A program made the translations under genes and the position numbers. A model generated the notes under the pieces. The model worked only from the letters and a program-made list of their open reading frames with translations. It did no database searches and was not told where the DNA came from. From RUG100 sp963542695 (GTDB taxonomy: Bacteria > Bacillota > Clostridia > Peptostreptococcales > Anaerovoracaceae): a stretch of DNA of 30,307 nt. The DNA is taken from the NCBI GenBank assembly GCA_963542695.1, contig CAUTYX010000017.1, positions 1-30,307 on the forward strand, read 5' to 3'. How positions within the stretch are numbered: position 1 is the stretch's first letter; each line of letters starts with the position of its first letter. Below, one piece after another: positions 1 through 8,215 of the stretch.

Positions 1-76
1 TATAAATAGTTTTTCCCTAATATAGCATTACAAACTTCAAAATTGTAGTTTTACTTCATTAGTATACATTTATATT

Positions 77-1432
77 TCATTCAACAGAAACATATCTCGT
101 TACCGAATTCCCGAGAATATCCACAATCATCACCCGCAATTCCGTTGCTTCCTTTGGGATCATAATGGAGATTTCTCCCTCTTCTCCTTCACACCAGCCG
201 GAAGATACGTAATCACTGCGATGAACCTCACCTTTCCTCTGGTAGTCTACGGACCAGTAGGCAATTAAGTGGCGTCCATCGGCTTCGGCTGCGGAAAACG
301 TCTTTTTCTCGCTTTCTTCCATGGGCAGCCGTTCCCAGGGAATCTCGTATTTATCAATAGAAACGGTAGCCATACCCAGTGGATTACGAGTGGCTGTAAT
401 GGATGTTTTTATATCCTTTTCTTCCAAATGATAGGACAAATTCTGGTCATCACCTTGGAATGTACCGGAAGCTTCTTGCTTTCCTTGCTGAATTTGATAC
501 GTGAAGCCGGCTTCTTCTTTAATAAGCCGCTGCCTGGTTACGGCTGTTGCCAAAGGCGACACATCGCAGGCAATCCAGTTACGCCCCATAGTCGCTGCAG
601 TTACTGCTATGCCGCCGGAACCACAGAAAAAGTCAGCGCACAGTTCCCCTTCCCGTGTGGTACTTTCAATGATACGCCGCATCAATGCCACCGGTTTCTG
701 GGTGGCGTATCCTGTCCGTTCACTGCTGGTACGACCAACCATATCAATGGTCCAAACATCCTTTTGGTTGACCATGGTATACCAGCCAATGTCATCTTGA
801 AACTCCTCTACCCCTTTAAAGCGATAGGGTTTGAAATCGCGATTATAGGATTTTTCCTTGCCTACATATAACCGGTAATCTTTTGTTTTACTGTAGAGCA
901 AAATCGTATCGTGCTTTCTGGCGAAATGTTTTTTGCTGCTGCCGCCGGATTTATACTGCCAGATAATTTCGTTGACAAAATTCTGGCTTCCAAAGATTTC
1001 ATCCATCAGCACTTTTACATAATGGACCACATGCCAATCCAGATGTATCCAGACAAAGCCATCGTCTTTTAACAGCTCCTTCATCAAAAGCAAGCGACTG
1101 GCCAGCATAGAAAGATACCCTTCCAGCCCATCTTGCCATCTGTCTTCATAAGCAATGGGCTGCAACAACGAGATATTCTTTGCCACACGGAAAGAACCGG
1201 CATAGAAAGAACTGGTGTAAAAAGGCGGGTCTACATAAATGGATTTGATGCGACCTTTCATTCCTTGCTGCCGCAGTAGCTGCAGCATCATCTGCATATT
1301 GTCTCCGCACCCCAGAAGACCTCTTCCATTGCCATAGACTTCTTGGGCCTGGAACACCCCTTCTCTATTTTCGTCGATGCTTTCTCTTAGTATTCTTTTT
1401 GCTTCGCTGAGTATGGTTTCCAAAGAGAACAT
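77..1432 (-). CDS. Site-specific DNA methyltransferase (beta-class N6-adenine/N4-cytosine, Mod-like)
   Basis: The protein is predicted to methylate adenine N6 or cytosine N4 in DNA using S-adenosylmethionine. Motif IV, DPPF, lies near residues 68-71 and the AdoMet-binding motif I, FFCGSGG, near 268-274. Motif IV before motif I is the beta-class order seen in type III Mod subunits, and a TQKP segment before motif I is also typical. An open frame extends to 1453, but that start is a GTG. The ATG at 1432 has GGGAGG nine bases upstream, giving 451 residues. This start lies 68 bases inside the upstream ygiQ frame, so the gene probably depends on that operon. The last 150 residues do not resemble the catalytic core and may form a specificity or accessory domain. 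No restriction endonuclease or specificity subunit is adjacent, so it looks like an orphan methyltransferase, although its downstream side is cut off by the window edge. Confidence 0.85.
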   Translation of the reverse strand: MFSLETILSEAKRILRESIDENREGVFQAQEVYGNGRGLLGCGDNMQMMLQLLRQQGMKGRIKSIYVDPPFYTSSFYAGSFRVAKNISLLQPIAYEDRWQDGLEGYLSMLASRLLLMKELLKDDGFVWIHLDWHVVHYVKVLMDEIFGSQNFVNEIIWQYKSGGSSKKHFARKHDTILLYSKTKDYRLYVGKEKSYNRDFKPYRFKGVEEFQDDIGWYTMVNQKDVWTIDMVGRTSSERTGYATQKPVALMRRIIESTTREGELCADFFCGSGGIAVTAATMGRNWIACDVSPLATAVTRQRLIKEEAGFTYQIQQGKQEASGTFQGDDQNLSYHLEEKDIKTSITATRNPLGMATVSIDKYEIPWERLPMEESEKKTFSAAEADGRHLIAYWSVDYQRKGEVHRSDYVSSGWCEGEEGEISIMIPKEATELRVMIVDILGNSVTRYVSVE

Positions 1433-3185
1433 TGGCCTCTTCCTCCCTTCCACATATATGTAATGCTTCCATTACAAGGCTACGGTTTTCTTTTTTATGA
1501 AAATGCAGCAATGCCCGCTGCATCTTTTTTTCTTTTGGATCTCTGGCGACATATACTTGACGTCTCGTTAAGGGATCGATACCGGTATAGTACATACAAG
1601 TAGCAAGGGTTCCCGGTGTCGGATAAAAGTCCTGAACCTGGTCAGGAATAAATCCTTCCTTGGCAAAATACAGTGCCATATCAATGGCATCATCCAAAGT
1701 ACTGCCAGGATGAGAAGAAATCAGATAGGGAATCAGATATTGTTCCTTACCCAGCTTCTTGTTGGTTCCATCATACGCTTTTTTGAAAGCATCGTAGACG
1801 TGGACTGACGGTTTGCGCATGCAGGAAAGAACCGGCAGCTGGGTATGTTCCGGGGCCACTTTTAATGTCCCGCTAACGTGATATTGACACAGCTCTTTTA
1901 GAAAATCCTTGTTGGTATCAGCCATCGTATAATCAAATCGAATCCCAGATCTGACAAAGACCTTTTTTATTTCCGGTAATTGACGAACCGCCTGTAGTTT
2001 GGACAAACAATCGCGATGGTCGACAATCATAGCCTTACAAGGTTTAGGATAGAGACAGTCTTTGTCACTACAGACACCTTTGGTTTCCTGTTTTTTACAG
2101 GCCGGCATAGAAAAGTTTGCCGATGGACCTCCAATATCATGAATGTATCCTTTGAAATCCGGCATATCCCGGATAATTTCCGCTTCTTTTACCACCGAGT
2201 CTTTGCTGCGGCTAACCACCTGCCTCCCTTGGTGATACGTTAACGCACAAAAGGCACATCCCCCAAAGCAACCGCGGTTGGCCGTAATGCTAAAGCGAAC
2301 TTCTTTAATAGCCGGAATGCCACCTTCTTTTTCATACATAGGATGATAATTTCTTTCAAAAGGTAAGGCATACAAATCATCCATATCCATTCTCGTTAAA
2401 ATCGGCTGCGGCGGATTTTGCAAGATGTAACGGCCGTTATCATAGGGTTCTGCCAATGACTTTGCGGTAATGGCATCGTGATGACTATATTGAATGGCAA
2501 AGCTGTCTGCATACGCTTTTTTATCGTTTTTCACCTGCTGAAAAGATGGCAGTAAAATAGCATCTTCCGGCAAATCTTTTGTCTGAATACAAGTGCCACG
2601 AATCCATGAAATGTCTTTACAGGCAATGCCGCTGTCTAAGGCTTCGGCCACTTCCAGGGTGGCACGTTCTCCCATACCGTAAAGAAGAATATCGGCACGG
2701 CTATCCAGTAAAATAGAACGGCGTATGGCGTCATCCCAATAATCATAATGAGCCATGCGGCGCAAGGAAGCTTCCAGACCGCCTAGAATAATCGGCACAT
2801 CGCCATAGGCTTCCCTGATTCGATTGGAATAGACAATGACAGCTCGATCAGGTCTCTTCCCCTTTTTGCCCCCGGGAGAATAGACATCAAAATGACGGCG
2901 ATGTTTAAATACCGAATAGTGATTTACCATAGAATCTACATTGCCACTGTTGACCATAAATCCAAGACGTGGTCTTCCAAAACGTTTGAAATCTTCTGTG
3001 GATCGCCAATCCGGCTGTGGCAAAACGGCTATTTTATAGCCAAAATGAGACAGCATACGGCTGATTAATGCTGTCCCAAAGGAAGGATGGTCCACATAGG
3101 CATCTCCTGTCACGATAACAAAATCTACCTGCTGCCATCCTTTATTTTCCATATCCTTTTTTGTTACTGGTAAAAAGTTCGTCAT
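1365..3185 (-). CDS. ygiQ: YgiQ family radical SAM protein
   Basis: This 606-residue protein has the length and features of the YgiQ (UPF0313) family of radical SAM enzymes, whose reaction is not established. The iron-sulfur cluster motif CFGGCAFC (CxxxCxxC) is at residues 306-313. It follows an N-terminal B12-binding-like region that carries the family phrase LGGLEASLRRMAHYDYW. A Cys-rich patch around residues 365-385 is also family-typical. The C-terminus is a basic tail rich in Lys and Arg. The ATG overlaps the stop of the upstream lipoprotein gene by 4 bases, and the 3' end carries the start of the methyltransferase gene, so translation is probably coupled. Family assignment is secure; substrate and pathway are unknown. 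Confidence 0.93.
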   Translation of the reverse strand: MTNFLPVTKKDMENKGWQQVDFVIVTGDAYVDHPSFGTALISRMLSHFGYKIAVLPQPDWRSTEDFKRFGRPRLGFMVNSGNVDSMVNHYSVFKHRRHFDVYSPGGKKGKRPDRAVIVYSNRIREAYGDVPIILGGLEASLRRMAHYDYWDDAIRRSILLDSRADILLYGMGERATLEVAEALDSGIACKDISWIRGTCIQTKDLPEDAILLPSFQQVKNDKKAYADSFAIQYSHHDAITAKSLAEPYDNGRYILQNPPQPILTRMDMDDLYALPFERNYHPMYEKEGGIPAIKEVRFSITANRGCFGGCAFCALTYHQGRQVVSRSKDSVVKEAEIIRDMPDFKGYIHDIGGPSANFSMPACKKQETKGVCSDKDCLYPKPCKAMIVDHRDCLSKLQAVRQLPEIKKVFVRSGIRFDYTMADTNKDFLKELCQYHVSGTLKVAPEHTQLPVLSCMRKPSVHVYDAFKKAYDGTNKKLGKEQYLIPYLISSHPGSTLDDAIDMALYFAKEGFIPDQVQDFYPTPGTLATCMYYTGIDPLTRRQVYVARDPKEKKMQRALLHFHKKENRSLVMEALHICGREEEANVLFGNHTQRSKKNTKRKHRRK

Positions 3186-4207
3186 TGAATTTCCGGTGGC
3201 TGATACTGGGCTAACTGCTTTTGGGTGGAAGGAACCGTAACCTTGCCGTCTTCAATGGCCTTTTGCCATTTTTCAATTTGTTTTTGCGCATTTTCACTAA
3301 GGTTTCCGGCATTATCCTTTAACTTGAGTCCTTCGTCGGACAAGCTGATTTCCATTGGGTTTTCTTTAAAATTCCCATCTACACCTTGACCAATAATTTT
3401 TTCCACTACATTTTTTACCGGTTTTACAGCAGAACAAAGTACGCTGTTGGAATCAAGACCGGATTGGTCAACATCGGTTCCAATGACCATATAGCCTTCT
3501 TTTTTTGCGGCTTTAATGACGTCTTTCCCTCTGGCACCGGCAGAATGCATGATAACATCGGCACCTTTTTTATGCAATGCTTTTGCCTTGGCGGCAGCAC
3601 CTTTATCTCTAGATCCACTGTCCTTTGCAGCTACCGTCCGGAAAACTACCTGAATATCACTATCCACAGTTTTTACACCGGCTGTAAATCCACTTCTGTA
3701 TTTTTCAGAAACGATATTGCCTTCTCTTCCGAGAAATCCAACCGTATTGGTTTTAGTCGTTGTAGCAGCCGCTACACCGGCCAGGAATCCTGTCTGTTCT
3801 TCGTGAAAAGATATGCTTCCCAGATTATCTTCTCCCGATACAGCCGATTCCAACACCAGATATTTGGTATCCGGGTATTTTTTAGCTGCTTTTTTAATTG
3901 CCTCATCACCGGGGGTCCCCACAATTACGGCTACTTTTGCATCATCGTTTCCCGCCGAAATCAAGTTGCTTGCCAGTTCTTGCTTGTTGGCAGACTCCAG
4001 ACAACGAATATCCACCCCTTCTTCGTCAGAAGCTTCTTCGCAACCGGCCCAAGCCGCATCGTTAATGCCTTCGTCTCCCATTTGGCTGGCAACAGTAATC
4101 ATCACCACCAAAGGTTTTTGTTTGGTAATTTTATTTTCATTGCCGCAACCGGTCAGCGTCAATACAAGAAGGGAGATTGTCAGCAATAGTATTCCCAGTC
4201 GTTTCAT
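3182..4207 (-). CDS. BMP/PnrA-type substrate-binding lipoprotein
   Basis: A 341-residue secreted lipoprotein. It has a hydrophobic signal peptide with lipobox LTGC and lipidation at Cys21. A periplasmic-binding-protein fold of the basic membrane protein (BMP/PnrA/Med) type follows. Family-like segments are GINDAAWAG, then GFLAGVAAA near residues 140-150 and a VIGTDVDQSG stretch near 245. Characterised relatives bind purine nucleosides for an ABC importer; B. subtilis Med is a related lipoprotein affecting competence. No ABC permease or ATPase gene is in the window, so the ligand and partner are unknown. It overlaps both neighbours by 4 bases and sits in the middle of the left operon, which suggests co-expression with the amidase and YgiQ rather than with a transporter. 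Confidence 0.85.
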   Translation of the reverse strand: MKRLGILLLTISLLVLTLTGCGNENKITKQKPLVVMITVASQMGDEGINDAAWAGCEEASDEEGVDIRCLESANKQELASNLISAGNDDAKVAVIVGTPGDEAIKKAAKKYPDTKYLVLESAVSGEDNLGSISFHEEQTGFLAGVAAATTTKTNTVGFLGREGNIVSEKYRSGFTAGVKTVDSDIQVVFRTVAAKDSGSRDKGAAAKAKALHKKGADVIMHSAGARGKDVIKAAKKEGYMVIGTDVDQSGLDSNSVLCSAVKPVKNVVEKIIGQGVDGNFKENPMEISLSDEGLKLKDNAGNLSENAQKQIEKWQKAIEDGKVTVPSTQKQLAQYQPPEIQ

Positions 4208-5016
4208 CGATAAAGCTCCTCTCTTCTATGGGCCAGCAAAGGCAACTGTCGTCGCACACTGTCCACATATTCGGTATCTATAGTTGCCACAACAATATTT
4301 TCCCGGGAACCGGTTTCTGCCATCACCTGTCCCCAAGGATCTGCCACCATGGAGTGACCATAGGATAGATATATGCCGTTGTCTACTCTAGCCGGTGCAC
4401 AGGCTGCCAAATAGAGCTGGTTGTCCAAGGCTCTGGCTCGCATAGTCAGCTGCCAATGGACAGGTCCTGTCGTCATATTAAAGGCTGCCGGTAAAATTAC
4501 CAGCTTGGCTCCTTCCAATGCCATGGCACGAAATAGTTCCGGAAATCGCACATCATAGCAAATCGCCACACCGACTTTCCCAAACTCTGTATCCATGACT
4601 GTCACCTTGTTGCCGGCTGTCAGGGTCTCCGATTCCATAAATCGAATACCACCATCAATATCGATATCAAAAAGGTGTGCCTTTCTATGTTTTGCAATCA
4701 CCTGTCCCTTTGGATCAAAGGACAAGCTGGTGTTGTATACATTGCCTTCTGCATCAATTTCCGGAAAACTCCCACCTACTAAATAACAGGAAAGGTCTTT
4801 AGCAAGATTGCCAAGGAATTGGGCTGTTTCCCCATCTTCCGGCTCACTAAAAGGTCGAAAATACTCATTGGAATAGGGACAATTCCACATCTCCGGCAAG
4901 ACAATTATCTGTGCCCCTTGATCTGCTGCTTTATGGCAAAACTCTCCGGCAACCACTTTGTTTTTTTCCTTGTTGTCTGTCCCTGCCATCTGACAAAGAG
5001 CCAGTTTAAATTTCAT
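4204..5016 (-). CDS. Carbon-nitrogen hydrolase (nitrilase superfamily amidase, omega-amidase-like)
   Basis: A cytosolic 270-residue enzyme of the nitrilase superfamily, which hydrolyses amide-type C-N bonds. The Glu-Lys-Cys triad is visible: Glu in VLPEMWN near residue 42, Lys in KHRKAHLFD near 112, and Cys in VAICYDVRFPELFR near 153. The DVRFPELFR context matches the Nit/omega-amidase branch, whose members deaminate alpha-keto acid monoamides such as 2-oxoglutaramate, or repair deaminated glutathione. Length is normal for this branch. The ATG overlaps the NUDIX stop by 4 bases, and the gene's own stop overlaps the next start. Together with the NUDIX gene it suggests a metabolite-repair role, but that is inference. 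Exact substrate unknown. Confidence 0.9.
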   Translation of the reverse strand: MKFKLALCQMAGTDNKEKNKVVAGEFCHKAADQGAQIIVLPEMWNCPYSNEYFRPFSEPEDGETAQFLGNLAKDLSCYLVGGSFPEIDAEGNVYNTSLSFDPKGQVIAKHRKAHLFDIDIDGGIRFMESETLTAGNKVTVMDTEFGKVGVAICYDVRFPELFRAMALEGAKLVILPAAFNMTTGPVHWQLTMRARALDNQLYLAACAPARVDNGIYLSYGHSMVADPWGQVMAETGSRENIVVATIDTEYVDSVRRQLPLLAHRREELYR

Positions 5017-5660
5017 ACTTCTGCCTCCTTAAGGATAGCGACAAAGCCTTGCATCATGCGACCGGTCATCCCCCAAATGATATGGTTTTGATATGTATAA
5101 ATGGGAATTTCATGAATGTCCTGATGCCAGTTATAGGTCTTTCCCTTTTCCATACCGATTTTTTCATAGGGAAAATCGGTATCATCTTTTGGACCGTATT
5201 CCATATAAAGTACCTCCGGCCGGTTATTCATAAAATATGTCAAAGGTACAGTAAACACTTCTGTCACTTCATCAGAGGACGGCTCCATTTCATCAATATC
5301 CACCTTGGCAGCGTAGCAGGAAATCAGGAAGCCGCGCGTATATAACGTCTGGACTTTTGTTACCGTTCCAATATGGGTTCTATCAATAGAAAGCTCCTCA
5401 CAAGTTTCCCGCAGTGCACACATCAAAGGCGTTTCTCCCGGTTCCTGCTGCCCGCCCGGAAAGCAAAATTCCCCCGGCTGTCTATGCAAGCCGGCACTGC
5501 GTTGTTCAAAAAGTATTTCGATGCCTCGCTCTGTTTCCACCATGGGTATTAACACTGCAAATTGTTGAAAACGACCAACTGCACCGGGCTTTCTTTTGGA
5601 TAAAATCTTTTCTATCTCAGAAACGGTTTGCACTGTTTTATCTTTCATATTGTTTCTCAT
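5013..5660 (-). CDS. NUDIX hydrolase, CoA pyrophosphatase-like (NudL/YeaB type)
   Basis: A 215-residue NUDIX hydrolase predicted to cleave a nucleoside diphosphate-linked substrate, most likely coenzyme A or acyl-CoA, into phosphopantetheine and 3',5'-ADP. The Nudix box starts at GQQEPGE and continues through RETCEEL near residues 75-97; the usual Gly after EE-x is Ser here. Just before it, QRSAGLHRQPGEFCFPGG resembles the CoA-pyrophosphatase (UPF0035) signature, which supports this branch. Two starts are possible, at 5660 and at 5648 (Met5). Both overlap the 3' end of the upstream transporter gene, and neither has a strong ribosome binding site, so translational coupling is likely. Confidence 0.85.
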   Translation of the reverse strand: MRNNMKDKTVQTVSEIEKILSKRKPGAVGRFQQFAVLIPMVETERGIEILFEQRSAGLHRQPGEFCFPGGQQEPGETPLMCALRETCEELSIDRTHIGTVTKVQTLYTRGFLISCYAAKVDIDEMEPSSDEVTEVFTVPLTYFMNNRPEVLYMEYGPKDDTDFPYEKIGMEKGKTYNWHQDIHEIPIYTYQNHIIWGMTGRMMQGFVAILKEAEV

Positions 5661-6540
5661 TTCCGGCTGTCAGCTTTTTGTTTTCCCGCAGATTGAAGAA
5701 GGAGCCAATGAGCATCAACAAAATGCCAATAACAGCATTCCACAGAATCTGTTCTTTTAAGAAGATTACTGCAAAAATAGGTGCTATAGCCGGTTTTATC
5801 ATAAAAGAAATAGAACCGGTAGACGCATCGGATTTTTTTATTGCCTGGAAGTAGGACCAGTAACCGATTCCCGTTACAAAAATTCCCACATACAGCACCA
5901 ACCAAATGTGCTCCGCAACACCGGCAACAACAGGCCTTCCCATAGCTAAAATCACCATTAACAACACAGCAGAACCCAGAATAAAGCTAAAACTGGTTTG
6001 TGCCATGACACCGATTTTTTCTGTACTCCTCTTCCCCATTACAGTATATATGCTGAAAGTAATTGCCGCAACCAACATATATATGGTTCCCTTTACGGTA
6101 TTTCCCGGCTGCAAATCCCAAGGACGTATCATAAAGACCAAGCCAATAATAGCGACCAAAAGTGATACTACCTTGGCACGATTCATAAACTCGCCGGCAA
6201 AGTAATGGGCGATAAACATTGTAAACAATGGATTAACAGAGATAATAACGCTGGCCGTAGAGGCATTGGAATACATTACCCCCAGCTGGAAGAACACCAT
6301 ACTGACGGTTATCCCCATGATGCCTGTTGCCAGTACCCAAAGAATGTCCTTTTTTGCAAAAACAATGTGGTGTTTTTTAATATCCGTAACGGCAAAGGGT
6401 AGTAGCATAATGCCACCCATGGCAAAACGAAGAAAGGTCAACTGGAAGGCCTCCAGACCTCCCCCGGCTATTTTCATAGCCACTTCCATGGTTCCAAATA
6501 AAAAAGCCGTTAGACATACAAAAAAATACACTTTCTTCAT
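5638..6540 (-). CDS. DMT-superfamily transporter, EamA type
   Basis: A roughly 300-residue integral membrane protein with about ten hydrophobic segments in two homologous halves, as in EamA drug/metabolite transporters. Typical traits are the first-helix sequence FLFGTMEVAMKIAGG and the phrase MFFQLGVMYSNASTASVI ending the first half. A basic tail ends the protein. An in-frame upstream TTG exists at 6564. The ATG at 6540 is preferred because a GGAGG lies 12 bases upstream and the sequence MKKVYFF begins the first helix. The substrate cannot be read from sequence. It is the first gene of the left operon. Its leader contains the hairpin at 6565-6588, so part of its transcription may come by read-through from the P-loop gene. 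Confidence 0.85.
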   Translation of the reverse strand: MKKVYFFVCLTAFLFGTMEVAMKIAGGGLEAFQLTFLRFAMGGIMLLPFAVTDIKKHHIVFAKKDILWVLATGIMGITVSMVFFQLGVMYSNASTASVIISVNPLFTMFIAHYFAGEFMNRAKVVSLLVAIIGLVFMIRPWDLQPGNTVKGTIYMLVAAITFSIYTVMGKRSTEKIGVMAQTSFSFILGSAVLLMVILAMGRPVVAGVAEHIWLVLYVGIFVTGIGYWSYFQAIKKSDASTGSISFMIKPAIAPIFAVIFLKEQILWNAVIGILLMLIGSFFNLRENKKLTAGNEKQYER

Positions 6541-6564
6541 TTTACAAATACGCCTCCACATCAA

Positions 6565-6588
6565 AAGGACAGTGAAATCACTGTCCTT
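6565..6588 (-). terminator. Hairpin between the P-loop gene and the eamA operon
   Basis: The arms AAGGACAGTG and CACTGTCCTT form a perfect 10-bp stem with a 4-base loop (11 bp if the loop closes further). On the minus strand it lies 26 bases after the P-loop gene stop. It is followed by only a short T run (four Ts, partly in the stem) and then by the eamA ribosome binding site. It could be a weak intrinsic terminator with read-through into eamA, or an mRNA-processing or stabilising hairpin. Confidence 0.6.
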
Positions 6589-6613
6589 AGGTTTCCTTTA
6601 AAAAAATTGATTA

Positions 6614-7036
6614 CTAGTTGATAATTTCGCATCCGGAAAAATCAACGCCAATCATCTCTTCCTTAGCCGCGCTCAGACTTACTACAAAGTCAACCTCGTA
6701 TGTCTTTGCAATGCTCTTAATTCTTTCAATGAATTCAGGCAGGTTTCCTAAGGAAACATCAGCGTGTTTTAAGATTCCGTCAATATATATTTCCGAAATA
6801 TCATGGTTGGAGCTGATAATTCCATACAAGAAGCCAATATATTCATCACTATTGGTAATGTATGGAAAATCCTCCATACAGATAATACGAATATCATGAT
6901 CCAGCTCAAAGTTTAGGCGATGATTCTTATTGATAAAGATGACGTTTCCGTCGCTGGAGTGAACAGACTCGTTTGCATTCTCGATCATCTGCTTCGTCTT
7001 TCCCGTCCCCTTATGACCTACCAGTAATTTAACCAT
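6614..7036 (-). CDS. Small P-loop NTPase-like protein of unknown function
   Basis: A 140-residue cytosolic protein with Walker A motif GHKGTGKT at residues 7-14 and a possible Walker B strand, ISEIYID, near residue 89. The remainder alternates short strands and helices as in a compact RecA/kinase-like fold. I do not recognise a characterised family; similar short clostridial proteins are usually left hypothetical. An open frame extends to 7108, but the ATG at 7036 has a strong GGAGGAG sequence six bases upstream. It also lies downstream of a good promoter at 7073-7101, so the longer N-terminus is rejected. It has its own promoter and a hairpin after its stop, so it is probably monocistronic. 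Confidence 0.7.
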   Translation of the reverse strand: MVKLLVGHKGTGKTKQMIENANESVHSSDGNVIFINKNHRLNFELDHDIRIICMEDFPYITNSDEYIGFLYGIISSNHDISEIYIDGILKHADVSLGNLPEFIERIKSIAKTYEVDFVVSLSAAKEEMIGVDFSGCEIIN

Positions 7037-7072
7037 GATAATCTCCTCCTTTGGCAATAATTCGTTTCGTTT

Positions 7073-7101
7073 ATTATACAACATCCCTTGTTTCTTCACA
7101 A
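7073..7101 (-). promoter_or_regulatory. Sigma-A-type promoter of the P-loop gene
   Basis: On the minus strand TTGTGA (7096-7101) and a perfect TATAAT (7073-7078) are separated by 17 bases. The start codon at 7036 follows about 30 bases after the expected transcription start. Confidence 0.7.
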
Positions 7102-7111
7102 TATACAAACG

Positions 7112-8215
7112 CTATTTTGAATTGGATTTTAATTCCTTTTTTGACAATCGCAGTTGGCCACAGGCAGCATCAATGTCATTCCCCAGTTGGCGTCGCACAG
7201 TGGCAGGAATACCGGCAACTGTTAGGAAATCGGCATACTCCAAGGCTTCTTTGCGGCTGTTTCCTGCAAATCCTGTCTCACTGACGCCATTTAGCGGGAT
7301 TAAATTCACGTGACAGTGAATGTCTCGAAGAATGACGGCTAATTTTTTTATATCCTCCGGGCTATCATTAACTCCTTTTATCAAGGCGTATTCAAAAGTA
7401 ATGCGCCGGCGGGTTTTGTCCACATACGCTTTACAGCTCTCCAAAAGCTCCTGCAGGGGATACCGTTTGTTGATAGGCATGAGCCTGCTGCGAAGTTGAT
7501 CTTGAGATGCATGTAATGATACTGCCAAGTTAACTTGGGGATAGTCTCGGGCAAATTTTTCCATGTAGGGCACTACCCCACAGGTTGAAACTGTAATATT
7601 TCGAAATCCGATAGATACACCTTCCTTTTCATGAAGCATTTCCAGAAACCGACATAGCTGCCGGTAATTTTCAAAAGGTTCTCCACTTCCCATGACCACC
7701 AGGTGGTTAATCTTCTCCCCGGTATCTCTTTCTGCCGCCAATAGCTGGCCTACCATTTCTCCGGCAGTTAAATTTCGCACAAGACCGTTTCTGGTACTGG
7801 CACAAAAGGCACAACCCATGGCACAACCCGCCTGAGAGGAAACACAAATAGAATTGCCGTAATGGTATTTCATAAAGACACTTTCGATGCAATTTCCATC
7901 CGCCAGGCCAAAGAGATACTTTCTTGTTCCATCGGTTTTGGATTGCTGGACAATGACTGTTTCCATAGTTGCAACGGTAGCTTCTTTGGAAAGTTTATCC
8001 TTCAAACTCTGAGGCAGGTTTTTCATCTCTGCAAAAGATGTAGCACCTTTGTGGATCCAGCGATATACCTGGTTTGCACGAAAAGGCTTTTCTCCTATTG
8101 AAGAAAAAAAGTTTCTCATCTCAGATAGCGTCATATCGGAGAGACTGTTCTCTCCGATATGATTCTTTGGATTTTCAATTATAGTGCCACCATGGCTATT
8201 ATTTATATCCATCAT
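7112..8215 (-). CDS. rlmN: 23S rRNA (adenine-2503-C2)-methyltransferase RlmN (dual-specificity with tRNA)
   Basis: A radical SAM enzyme that methylates C2 of A2503 in 23S rRNA and, in studied homologues, A37 of some tRNAs, tuning peptidyl-transferase fidelity. The CxxxCxxC cluster motif CAMGCAFC is at residues 131-138. The methyl-carrying cysteines expected for RlmN appear as Cys124 in SICVSSQ and a C-terminal Cys near 352 in DIDAACGQL. The SAM-binding phrase MGSGEPFENY is present. The 367-residue length is normal, with a slightly extended N-terminus. The ATGATG start overlaps the ileS stop by 4 bases, so it is translated from the ileS mRNA under T-box control. The Cfr-like subgroup is less likely given this translation-gene context. 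Confidence 0.95.
   Translation of the reverse strand: MMDINNSHGGTIIENPKNHIGENSLSDMTLSEMRNFFSSIGEKPFRANQVYRWIHKGATSFAEMKNLPQSLKDKLSKEATVATMETVIVQQSKTDGTRKYLFGLADGNCIESVFMKYHYGNSICVSSQAGCAMGCAFCASTRNGLVRNLTAGEMVGQLLAAERDTGEKINHLVVMGSGEPFENYRQLCRFLEMLHEKEGVSIGFRNITVSTCGVVPYMEKFARDYPQVNLAVSLHASQDQLRSRLMPINKRYPLQELLESCKAYVDKTRRRITFEYALIKGVNDSPEDIKKLAVILRDIHCHVNLIPLNGVSETGFAGNSRKEALEYADFLTVAGIPATVRRQLGNDIDAACGQLRLSKKELKSNSK

Noticed and set aside
32..51. Small AAACT/AGTTT hairpin after the methyltransferase
   Set aside because: The stem is weak, interrupted and without a T-run, so it cannot be called a terminator.
269..871. Long plus-strand open frame opposite the methyltransferase
   Set aside because: It is antisense to a well-supported gene, has no recognisable domain and reads as low-complexity, Cys/Phe-rich shadow sequence. 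The same applies to the other opposite-strand frames across ygiQ, the lipoprotein, ileS, nfnB and pbp1A.
7037..7108. N-terminal extension of the P-loop protein
   Set aside because: The promoter -10 box at 7073-7078 lies inside it, and the strong ribosome binding site serves the ATG at 7036.
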